Assembly: GCA_003152695.1 (NCBI GenBank)
Contig: PMAT01000084.1
Span: forward strand, 42,201 to 106,200
Direction: 5' to 3'
Source of the DNA: Acidobacteriaceae bacterium
GTDB lineage: Bacteria > Acidobacteriota > Terriglobia > Terriglobales > Acidobacteriaceae
DNA: 64,000 bases
Shown here: positions 27,501-35,739 of the stretch, one piece after another
How positions within the stretch are numbered: position 1 is the first letter of the stretch
How the letters are laid out: each line of letters starts with the position of its first letter
Made by a program: the position numbers and the translations under genes
The notes under the pieces: generated by a model
Databases searched by the model: none
Seen by the model: only the letters and a program-made list of their open reading frames with translations
Told to the model about the DNA's origin: nothing

Positions 27501-27983
27501 GTGATGATAGTGCGAAGCGTCAGACAAAGAAAAGGAGAGGCCGGTAGTGCGCTGGTAGAGTTCGCACTCGCAACCGTGCTGATCCTTACCGTCCTGTTCG
27601 GAATCGTAGAGATGGGCCGGGCGCTTTACTGCTTTGATTGGGTATCGGATGCGGCACGACGAGGCTCGCGCTACGCGATGGTGAGAGGGCAAACGTCCTG
27701 CAATGGCTCGCCGCATTTGACGGACTGTGAAGCCGCTCCAGGTACCCCTTCAACTCCCGGTACAATTGCCTATTATGTCGTGGGTAATGGGTTCGGAATT
27801 GATAGGAATGCGGTCATCTTGACCGCCACCTGCTGGCCGAACACCCACCCCTCCCCAGCGCCTTGTCCCACTGGCACAACCGTCATAGTCACGGTGAGGT
27901 ATCCGTTTGAATTCATCTTACCCTTCCTGCCCCACCAGCCATGGAACATGACGAGTAGTTCGGCGAGGGTAGTCGCACAGTAG
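27501..27983 (+). CDS. TadE-like pseudopilin, copy 1 of second type
   Basis: EAGSALVEFALATVLILTVLFGIVEMGRALYCFDWVSDAARRGSRYAMVRG; SD AAAGGAG; exact start among GTG/ATG codons 27501-27510 uncertain. Confidence 0.85.
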   Translation: MMIVRSVRQRKGEAGSALVEFALATVLILTVLFGIVEMGRALYCFDWVSDAARRGSRYAMVRGQTSCNGSPHLTDCEAAPGTPSTPGTIAYYVVGNGFGIDRNAVILTATCWPNTHPSPAPCPTGTTVIVTVRYPFEFILPFLPHQPWNMTSSSARVVAQ

Positions 27984-28206
27984 AGCACGGCTGCAATAGA
28001 ACGTGCTGAGAATTTCAGGCTGGAGATTGCGACTCTCAAAACACGGCTTACCGGCATCCGCACATTAACGGCCCCCGCTCGCCACACTTCCGCATACCCT
28101 CCAAAGATCGGCTCTCTGCCCGGGAACGGGTTTTTCCAAGTCTTTCCCTCAGCATTGAGGTGAGCAAAGTGTGAGCGGCTCTGATATGGCACGATTGTGC
28201 CCGTAA

Positions 28207-28615
28207 CGGCGGAGCAAAGGCCAATGGCACGGGGGTGACGTTTTACAACACTGTCAATGTTGGCGATGCTCCGGCATACGGCGCTATTTCAATCACCGGC
28301 GGAAGCCACACATCACTTTCTGCCCCCACCAGCGGCCCGCTCGAGGGCATACTGTTTTTTCAAGCCCGCAATCTCCCGGCACAGTACGTCTATACGGTTA
28401 ACGACACCATCTCGGGCAACAGTAGCACGAATTTCGTGGGAGCGCTCTACTTTCCGCTGACGAAACAGTTGAACTACACGGGAGGGAGCTTAGCAACTGC
28501 TTACACAGTCATTGTAGCCTACGACCTTACTATCACGGGCAACAGCATGGTCAATGACGACTATTCAACCATCGGCGGAATCTCGCCGATCCATAGTGCG
28601 GTGCTGGTCCAGTAA
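28207..28615 (+). pseudogene. 5'-truncated TadG-like gene (C-terminal third only)
   Basis: GTGVTFYNTVNVGDAPAYGAISITGG...SAPTSGPLEGILFFQARN...IHSAVLVQ aligns with the C-terminus of 25499-26806; N-terminal TM and body missing. Confidence 0.8.
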
Positions 28616-28728
28616 GTGGAACTGCTGGCTGGGAGTAGCTTCAAATCTAGCCGACGGCGCTCATCCGGCGACACCCCGTTGGCACAACTGAGGACGAGTT
28701 CCAATACTGCTTAAGATGCCTTGGGTGG

Positions 28729-28779
28729 ATCTTTCCCGGTGGAGGCCCGCCGATCCATAGTGCGGCCCTGGCCGAATGA
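28729..28779 (+). pseudogene. Minimal remnant (last ~15 codons) of another TadG-like gene
   Basis: TCTTTCCCGGTGGAGGCCCGCCGATCCATAGTGCGGCCCTGGCCGAATGA = SFPGGGPPIHSAALAE*, matching TFFPGGGGPITTAVLAE* at 26755-26806. Confidence 0.65.
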
Positions 28780-28797
28780 GTGGATGAGGTGGATCAA

Positions 28798-29367
28798 ATG
28801 GAACGGACAGAAATGAGACAAACGAAAGGGGCGTGCTGTCTGCCTTTGCAGACGGCACGGCAGCCCAAGACCGCCGAGTCTGGACAGACCCTGATGGAGT
28901 TTGCGTTGCTGCTGCCGTTCATGATGTTGCTGTTGCTTGGAATCGCAGAACTCGGGCGGGCGGCGTTTATCTCCATCACTGTAAGCAGGGCGGCGACGGC
29001 GGGCGCCGCGTATGGTGCCCAAAACTCTGCCACGGCGTCACAGACTGGACCTGGTACTCCCCTCGCGATGAACATGCCAGAAGCAGCCTTCTGCGACGCC
29101 AATGGCGACAACGGTCGCACTTGCGCCAGCGGCATTCTCACGCAAGCACCCGTTGCGCAGAATGGTTGCACTTGCGATACCGGAACTGGGACATCCTGCC
29201 ATCCCTTTCCCGGCCCGAATAACTGCTCGTACTATTCCTGCGCTGGCCAGATTGTTGAGTGCGTCAGAGTTACTACCCACGCAGACTTTAGTCCGTTGTT
29301 TCACTATCCGGGACTGCCTACCACGTTTCAGGCCAACGGGACTTCAATCATGCGGGTGCGGCGTTAG
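28798..29367 (+). CDS. TadE-like pseudopilin, copy 2
   Basis: ESGQTLMEFALLLPFMMLLLLGIAELGRAAFISITVSRAATAGAAYGAQNSATAS. Confidence 0.85.
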   Translation: MERTEMRQTKGACCLPLQTARQPKTAESGQTLMEFALLLPFMMLLLLGIAELGRAAFISITVSRAATAGAAYGAQNSATASQTGPGTPLAMNMPEAAFCDANGDNGRTCASGILTQAPVAQNGCTCDTGTGTSCHPFPGPNNCSYYSCAGQIVECVRVTTHADFSPLFHYPGLPTTFQANGTSIMRVRR

Positions 29368-29457
29368 ATCGAGCGCTATGAGATCAATCCGCCATCAACG
29401 ACGCTGGGCATCTTGGTGCGGCTGTTCGTCGATGTTTATAAGCTTGGTGAAGGAGTT

Positions 29458-29919
29458 ATGATGATGCAAAGCGTCAGACAGAAAAACGGAGAGGCGGGTA
29501 GTGCACTCGTAGAGTTCGCACTCGCAACTATAGTAATGCTCGTCGTACTGTTCGGAATCATAGACATGGGCCGGGCAGCTTTTGCCTATGATTGGGTGTC
29601 GAATACGGCGCGAACGGCCACGCGCTACGCGATGGTGAGAGGAACCTCCTGCTCGACCCTGTTGAGCGGTTGTAATGTAGGGCCCCCGCAGGGAGGCTAT
29701 GAAACTGACGTTCGGGCCTATGTCAATAGTCAGGCGATCGGAATCGATACAAGTAAGGTCACCGTCACTGCCAACTGCGAGCCATGCACGGAACCTTCCT
29801 GTCCCCTACCTTGCGCTCCTAGCAATCAGGTCGTTGTCCACGTGAAATATGTGTTTCATGAACAGCGAATCGGCAATGACCGTCTCACAGTAGCGCGCCG
29901 CGGCCATCGAACGTGCTGA
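29458..29919 (+). CDS. TadE-like pseudopilin, copy 2 of second type; C-terminus altered by internal deletion/frameshift
   Basis: EAGSALVEFALATIVMLVVLFGIIDMGRAAFAYDWVSNTARTATRYAMVRG; the C-terminus VHVKYVFHEQRIGNDRLTVARRGHRTC differs from VTVRYPFEFILPFLPHQPWNMTSSSARVVAQ of copy 1. Confidence 0.75.
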   Translation: MMMQSVRQKNGEAGSALVEFALATIVMLVVLFGIIDMGRAAFAYDWVSNTARTATRYAMVRGTSCSTLLSGCNVGPPQGGYETDVRAYVNSQAIGIDTSKVTVTANCEPCTEPSCPLPCAPSNQVVVHVKYVFHEQRIGNDRLTVARRGHRTC

Positions 29920-30037
29920 GAATTTCGGGAGCGAGATTGCGCCTGTCTAACGACGGCTGGCCGGTATCTGCGCATTACATTCTGCCCCACTGGACACCCC
30001 TGGCAGAGCGGCAAAGAAAAATGGGGCAACGCAAGCG

Positions 30038-30493
30038 CTATGCCAACATTTCGTCGATTATTTTCTGACCTAACTGTTCCGCCGTATAATAGTCCTCGCC
30101 CATGGCCGCGAGTACGGCTCCGTCAGCCGTGAGAATCAACCGGATAGCTTGTGCAGCAGCGGGCGCACCGGAATCCATATTCAACCCCAGGGAACTGGTT
30201 CTTTCCTGGTAGTTCAGCTCAGCCATGCTCTCTTGGGCGCGTGTAGGTCGAGCTAGTATCTTAAGGTTACGGCTGCCATTACCTCCCACCACGCTCACGG
30301 CCAGCACATGACTGCCAAAGCTATTATTAAATTTCACCTCGATGTTTTGGAACCAACCAAAAAGTTCTTGGCAAAATTGGCTGCCCAGCCTGCGTTTCAG
30401 CGCCTCTTCATGAGCCAACCGTTCTTCCCGAGCCCGCTGGACCTGATACTTCTTCTTCGTCCTCTGTACGGCCTTGTCGAGCCAATCGGTCAT
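30038..30493 (-). CDS. Hypothetical protein, paralogue of 13241-13840
   Basis: MTDWLDKAVQRTKKKYQVQRAREERLAHEEALKRRLGSQFCQELFGWFQNIEVKFNNSFG aligned by eye to the other copy. Confidence 0.75.
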   Translation of the reverse strand: MTDWLDKAVQRTKKKYQVQRAREERLAHEEALKRRLGSQFCQELFGWFQNIEVKFNNSFGSHVLAVSVVGGNGSRNLKILARPTRAQESMAELNYQERTSSLGLNMDSGAPAAAQAIRLILTADGAVLAAMGEDYYTAEQLGQKIIDEMLA

Positions 30494-30739
30494 TTCGAGA
30501 AGACTCCTGGTGGAACTCCCAAGACAAATAGGGTGAACCGTCGCTTGCGTTCAAGCTGCGAACCGAGTCGGAAGAGACTAATGCGGGTTTCAAGGCTGGC
30601 GTTCCGCGATGGGGTGGAGTATCTGACGTTTCCCCTCGCGGTTGCTCAATTGGAAGCTGGCATACTACTACTGCTCGTTCTTAACACCAATTCCCGGAGG
30701 GCAATCGTTCAATTGTCATTTCGGAAGGGGTCGATCCAT

Positions 30740-31099
30740 TCACTCCGTCAACGATAATTGGTCCCCGACCACAGTTGAGGTTTCAGCGATAACACCCGCA
30801 GGCAGTTCCAGAACACAACGCGCCTTCCAATGAATCCCGGTCATGCGAAAGGGGACCATCGCAGGGCATAAATGGATCACTTGCCAGTTGCGGTCCACGA
30901 AAACAACATCGATCGCGAACCGCATGGCTACCGTATGTATCGCTTGCGATGGAATGATGAGCAGACCCGTACCGGGTTCGAGTCCGCGTTTGCCCAATAA
31001 TCCCACCAGCCGGCGCAGACTCGTCCCAGCGACCGTAATCTGCTCGCCAAGCACGGTGTTCCTGGTCGTATTCAGAACTGCGACCGCCTCCGCTTCCAT
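30740..31099 (-). CDS. DUF192 family protein
   Basis: RRLVGLLGKRGLEPGTGLLIIPSQAIHTVAMRFAIDVVFVDRNWQVIHLCPAMVPFRM...ARCVLELPAGVI. Confidence 0.85.
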   Translation of the reverse strand: MEAEAVAVLNTTRNTVLGEQITVAGTSLRRLVGLLGKRGLEPGTGLLIIPSQAIHTVAMRFAIDVVFVDRNWQVIHLCPAMVPFRMTGIHWKARCVLELPAGVIAETSTVVGDQLSLTE

Positions 31100-31100
31100 A

Positions 31101-31220
31101 CTACTTTCTCGGAGTCATGCGCTTTCCCGCGCTCATACGTTTCCGTCTGGCCACTATGACCGCCAGTATAATCAAGGCAAGCACTCCCGCCACAACCCGA
31201 ATCATCATCACGTTATCCAT
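31101..31220 (-). CDS. 39-aa single-TM microprotein (below ORF-track threshold)
   Basis: Manual translation MDNVMMIRVVAGVLALIILAVIVARRKRMSAGKRMTPRK*, packed between tadC and DUF192 genes. Confidence 0.5.
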   Translation of the reverse strand: MDNVMMIRVVAGVLALIILAVIVARRKRMSAGKRMTPRK

Positions 31221-31243
31221 ATCGTATCGCCTCTCAGTTGTTA

Positions 31244-32164
31244 TCAGCCAAAACTTTCGAACATCTTCATCATGGTAAGTATGGCCGGTCCAAGCACCAC
31301 CACAAAAAGTGCAGGGAAAATGAAGATGGCCAAGGGAAAGATCAGTTTTATGGTGGTCTTAGCCGCCTGCTCTTCCGCCAGCATCATGCGCTTGGTCCGC
31401 AAGCCGTCGGCAAACGTTGAGAGCGCGCGAGCAATCGGCGTTCCCAGCCGCTCGGTTTGTACCAGCATGGCGACGAACTGGCGAATGGTATCGAGATCCA
31501 CCCGATCGGCCATGCTCCGCCAGGCATCAAGGCGCGGTTTGCCGGCGCGCTGCTCGCGGCCAATTATGATAAGTTCTTCACTCAGTGCCGGGTGGATAAG
31601 CTCTATTTCGCTGGCGATTCTGATCACAGCCTGGTCTATGCCCAAGCCTGCTTCCATACATATCACCAGCAGATCCAGTGCGTCGGGTAGGGCCTTGCCA
31701 ATTTTTTCCTTGCGCTTGGCGATTGCATAAAACAGCCACAGGTCGGGTACAAAGAACCCCGCCACAGCGAAAAAAATAGCGTAAATGAGGAAGTTCTGCA
31801 TTCCGCCAAAGGTGGCGAGCATTACCCCGACGATGGGAGCCAGCAGCTTTACACTCAGAAAGGTATCGGCGTCTTCGGGTTTGCGATAGCCGGCAACGCT
31901 CAGACGGAATGACAACTCTTCATCATTCGATCGCAGCCAATCGCGGAAAGGCGCTAGCGGGCGCGTAACCAGCGCAAGCATATCTTGCATCTGATAGTCA
32001 GAAGGGGGGGGGGCTGTGGCATCGTAGCCAGCACGAGACCGCGACTGCAATGCCGCAAGCCGACTCTCCGTCGCCGAAGTCTTTCCGGAGAACAGCAGAA
32101 GAAGCAGCGCGCTTGCCGCAAACAGTGCAAGGGCCGCGAAAATCGCAATCAATATTGACGTCAT
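31244..32164 (-). CDS. tadC: Tad pilus inner membrane protein TadC
   Basis: T2SSF-type: LPDALDLLVICMEAGLGIDQAVIRIASE...GTPIARALSTFADGLRTKRMMLAEEQAAKTTIKLIFPLAIFIFPALFVVVLGPA. Confidence 0.9.
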   Translation of the reverse strand: MTSILIAIFAALALFAASALLLLLFSGKTSATESRLAALQSRSRAGYDATAPPPSDYQMQDMLALVTRPLAPFRDWLRSNDEELSFRLSVAGYRKPEDADTFLSVKLLAPIVGVMLATFGGMQNFLIYAIFFAVAGFFVPDLWLFYAIAKRKEKIGKALPDALDLLVICMEAGLGIDQAVIRIASEIELIHPALSEELIIIGREQRAGKPRLDAWRSMADRVDLDTIRQFVAMLVQTERLGTPIARALSTFADGLRTKRMMLAEEQAAKTTIKLIFPLAIFIFPALFVVVLGPAILTMMKMFESFG

Positions 32165-32165
32165 A

Positions 32166-33122
32166 TCAGTACTTGATCTTAATGATCCGCCGTATAAAGT
32201 AGGCCCCCAGCGCCATGCTTACCAAGGTTCCATAAACCATGATCCGGCCAGTGTCGGTCTCGAACAACGGGGCGGTGTAGCCGGGCCTAATAAGATTCAA
32301 AAGAACGAAGGCGATGAACGGCAGCGCGAGGAGTATACCCCCGGTCATGCGGCCTTGTGCGGTATACACTTTCACTTTTTGCTGCAGATGGATCCGTGCT
32401 CGCAGCAGGGCTGCGGTCTTGTCCAGCAACTCAGCAAGATTTCCTCCGGTTTCCCTTTGCAGGAGAATCGCAGAGATAAGAAACTGCAGGTCCTGTAAGG
32501 GAAATCTCCGGAAAAGGTTTAGCATCGCTTCGCGAAATGGCAACCCGAAATTCATTTCATCGGCGCAACGGCGAAATTCCGGCCCCAGTGGATCGGAAAT
32601 TTCCTCGGCGACTGTGACCATGGCCATCGGCAGCGACTGTCCGGCACGAAGCGAGCGAGCGATCAAGTCGACCGCCTCGGGAAGCAGCAAATTAAACCGC
32701 CGGAAGCGGACCGAACGCCTATACCGCAACCAAGCCAGGGGAGCCAAACCCAGCAACAGCCCTGGAATCCATCCCGCAAAACCCGCAGGTATCCAATAGT
32801 GGCCGACGATCGAACCTACTAACATCAGGCATGCAGAAAAGAAGAAGAAGCGGCCAACCGTCCATGACACCTTGGCCTGCTCCAGCAATAAATGCAGCTG
32901 CAGTGCGGCCTTCGTATCGCGCAGGAAGCGATCGACCCATTCAATGCGGCTGAAGGTGACCTGCCTTACGATCTCCGCCTCGGGTCCATCCCCCGTGGGG
33001 TGGCGATCCAACCTGCTAAGCCGCTGCTGGATTCGTTTGTCGGCTTCGGAAGGCTCGGTGAAATAAGCCAGCGTAGCGAACACGAACACCAGAACAATCA
33101 GGAAGACGGTGATCATGGACAT
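32166..33122 (-). CDS. tadB: Tad pilus inner membrane protein TadB
   Basis: LLPEAVDLIARSLRAGQSLPMAMVTVAEEISDPLGPEFRR...FLISAILLQRETGGNLAELLDKTAALLRAR. Confidence 0.9.
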   Translation of the reverse strand: MSMITVFLIVLVFVFATLAYFTEPSEADKRIQQRLSRLDRHPTGDGPEAEIVRQVTFSRIEWVDRFLRDTKAALQLHLLLEQAKVSWTVGRFFFFSACLMLVGSIVGHYWIPAGFAGWIPGLLLGLAPLAWLRYRRSVRFRRFNLLLPEAVDLIARSLRAGQSLPMAMVTVAEEISDPLGPEFRRCADEMNFGLPFREAMLNLFRRFPLQDLQFLISAILLQRETGGNLAELLDKTAALLRARIHLQQKVKVYTAQGRMTGGILLALPFIAFVLLNLIRPGYTAPLFETDTGRIMVYGTLVSMALGAYFIRRIIKIKY

Positions 33123-33134
33123 AAGTCGCTCCGC

Positions 33135-34490
33135 CTATACCTCAAACGAGTGTTCAAAGACGCTGGCCGGGAGGATGATCCCAGCTTTCTTCAGCCGATC
33201 GGCGAACTTGGGAGACACACCGGTCGCCCTAAATCTTCCCATCACCCGTCCGCTGACGTCGATGCCCAGCTTTTCGAAGATAAAGATGTCTTGCATGGCC
33301 ACCACGTCGCCGGTCATGCCGGTAATTTCCGTGACGTAGGTGATGCGACGCGTACCGTCGCTCATGCGAGCGATCTGCACCACCAGGGCGATCGCCGATG
33401 CGATCTGCTGCCGCATGGCTTTCTCCGGGAGATTAAGGTTGGACATCAAGGCCATGGTTTCCAAGCGGGCCACGGCATCACGGGGAGTGTTGGCGTGAAT
33501 CGTGGTCAGCGATCCATCATGCCCGGTGTTCATCGCCTGCAACATGTCGAGAGCTTCCTCGCCACGCACTTCGCCAACGATTATCCGGTCCGGCCGCATA
33601 CGCAAGGCGTTGATGACCAGTTCGCGCTGACGCACCGCTCCTTTCCCCTCCACGTTAGGGGGACGGCATTCCAGGCGAACCACGTGTTCCTGTTGCAGTT
33701 GCAGTTCGGCAGAATCTTCTATGGTGACGATGCGTTCGGATTCGCTAATGTACCCGCTCAACACGTTCAACAGCGTCGTCTTTCCGGCGCCGGTGCCGCC
33801 GGAAACGACGATGTTGAGTTTGGCTCGGACGGCGGCCTTCAAGGCCTCAAAAATCGGAGCAGTGACGGTACGATTGGCCAGTATCTGCTCGGCCCCAATG
33901 GGGATTTTGCCGAACCGGCGAATCGAGAGAATCGGGCCGTCGACCGCCAGCGGGGGAATGATGACATTGACGCGCGAGCCATCGGCCAAGCGCGCATCGC
34001 ACATGGGCGAGGATTCGTCTACGCGCCTGCCAACCTGGGACACGATCTTATCGATAATGTGGCTAAGGTGGGCGTCATCCTTAAAAACCACATTGGTCTT
34101 CTCCAGGCGTCCGGCGCGCTCGACATATACTTTTCTGTACGTGTTCACCAGGATGTCGTTGATCGTGACATCCTGAAGCAAGGGCTCAAGCGGCCCTAGG
34201 CCGAAGACTTCGTGCAACACCTCACGCGAGAGGCGGTCCCTCTCACTGGTACTAAGAGGGGTTTCCAACTCCACGATGAGGTCTTGAATCACTTGCTGTA
34301 CTTGCGCGCGGGCCCGTACATCCTCGAGCGACGTGAGTTTCTCCAAGTCGATCTTGCCGAGCAACTCGCGATGCAGTGTAGTTTTCAGTTCCTGGTACGC
34401 TTTGGCGGAAACACCAATGCTGCGCGGCCCACTCCAGGTGCCACTGCCAACGCGCATATCAGGGCCAAAGGTCTTTGTGGTGTTAGCCAT
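33135..34490 (-). CDS. cpaF: Tad pilus ATPase CpaF/TadA
   Basis: [23 protein letters not shown] (Walker A), [51 protein letters not shown]. Confidence 0.96.
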   Translation of the reverse strand: MANTTKTFGPDMRVGSGTWSGPRSIGVSAKAYQELKTTLHRELLGKIDLEKLTSLEDVRARAQVQQVIQDLIVELETPLSTSERDRLSREVLHEVFGLGPLEPLLQDVTINDILVNTYRKVYVERAGRLEKTNVVFKDDAHLSHIIDKIVSQVGRRVDESSPMCDARLADGSRVNVIIPPLAVDGPILSIRRFGKIPIGAEQILANRTVTAPIFEALKAAVRAKLNIVVSGGTGAGKTTLLNVLSGYISESERIVTIEDSAELQLQQEHVVRLECRPPNVEGKGAVRQRELVINALRMRPDRIIVGEVRGEEALDMLQAMNTGHDGSLTTIHANTPRDAVARLETMALMSNLNLPEKAMRQQIASAIALVVQIARMSDGTRRITYVTEITGMTGDVVAMQDIFIFEKLGIDVSGRVMGRFRATGVSPKFADRLKKAGIILPASVFEHSFEV

Positions 34491-34498
34491 TGAACTCC

Positions 34499-35737
34499 TT
34501 AAGTCTTAGATCCAAAGAGACTGAACAATCCACGCGACTCCTTGTCTGCTTTTTCCACACCCGGCTCATTCGCCATGAGCCGATCCGCCCAAGTATCGAA
34601 GGCCGCTGCCAGTTCCGACTTGCGATCGAGATCGATGGGGGTGCCCGCATTGATGGCGTTCACCACCAGGTCGTAATCGTTGGGTATTTTCACAGCAATC
34701 TGCCGATGCAGCGAGGATTCGATCTCCCGTTCACTCAGCGAATTCTTTCTGGAATAGCGGTTCAGCACGATATCGATACTGTCATCCGGATAGTGCAAGC
34801 TGGTCAGGTACTGGATCGAGCGAATGGCGTTATGGATGGCCGGCAGTTCGGGAGTGATAATGATGGACAGCCGATCCGATTGCCGGATGACCGCACAGGT
34901 GTCCTCGCTCAACCCAGGGGGACAATCGACGAGGACAAACTGATAGCTCTCCGCCAGAAACGCCAGCGTATGTTCGATGGCGTCCGAGGGAGTATTGGAA
35001 AACGCATGGATCGCTTCCGGGGAATCCAACACGTGCAATCCGCTGGGGTGCTGCAGCAAGAAGCCCTGCAGCAGGTCAGCATCCAGCCGATCCATGTTGT
35101 GGACCAGTTCATAAAAGCTGTATTGATGCCGGCCCATGCCCAGGCACAGGGCGAGATCGCCGAGCGCGGGATGTTGGTCCACCAGCAAGCACTTCTGATG
35201 CTGCCGTTGCGCCAGATTGAGCGCCAGATGCAATGCCAGGGAGGTAGTTCCCGCTCCTCCTTTGGCCCCCATCAGAGTGACCACATGACCTTTTTGTCCC
35301 GGCATCCGGCCCTGCTGCCGGGCCTCTATATGCGACAGGGCATCCGCTACCTGTTTCGCCTGGAACGGCTTTACCAGATACTCCGAACACCCGGCGCGCA
35401 TGGCGGCGATGATCTGGTCAGAATGAGGGTCGCTGGAAGCGGCAAAAATGCTTACGCTGCTATCGCAGCCGTCGCGAATCCGCTGGCTGGTGCGAGCGCT
35501 TTCCTCGCCCTCGTCAAAATTGATCACGCAGACGCGATGCTGAAACTCCTCCAGCAGCCGCATCACTTCGCGCGGGGTCACATGCCGATCGACGTTGTCC
35601 ACCACGTGGGCTCCCGGCGTTTGGGCAACCAAAGTCTCCAGGGTTTCCCGCGAGACCGGATCCAGATTTATGCCGAGGATGCCGATACGCCGCTCGGAGC
35701 TGCGCGAGCCTCTTATCGTTGCCTTGGAGTCAGCCAT
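34499..35737 (-). CDS. cpaE: Pilus assembly protein CpaE/TadZ (receiver-like domain plus ParA/MinD-like ATPase)
   Basis: VVTLMGAKGGAGTTSLALHLALNLAQ deviant Walker A, FVLVDCPPGLSEDT. Confidence 0.9.
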   Translation of the reverse strand: MADSKATIRGSRSSERRIGILGINLDPVSRETLETLVAQTPGAHVVDNVDRHVTPREVMRLLEEFQHRVCVINFDEGEESARTSQRIRDGCDSSVSIFAASSDPHSDQIIAAMRAGCSEYLVKPFQAKQVADALSHIEARQQGRMPGQKGHVVTLMGAKGGAGTTSLALHLALNLAQRQHQKCLLVDQHPALGDLALCLGMGRHQYSFYELVHNMDRLDADLLQGFLLQHPSGLHVLDSPEAIHAFSNTPSDAIEHTLAFLAESYQFVLVDCPPGLSEDTCAVIRQSDRLSIIITPELPAIHNAIRSIQYLTSLHYPDDSIDIVLNRYSRKNSLSEREIESSLHRQIAVKIPNDYDLVVNAINAGTPIDLDRKSELAAAFDTWADRLMANEPGVEKADKESRGLFSLFGSKT

Positions 35738-35739
35738 AG

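Noticed and set aside
30975-31000. GGTTCGAGTCC resembling a tRNA T-loop
   Set aside because: Lies in the DUF192 coding sequence and no cloverleaf can be built around it.
30843-31730. 295-aa plus-strand ORF
   Set aside because: Antisense to DUF192 and tadC; low-complexity Ser/Ala-rich shadow ORF.
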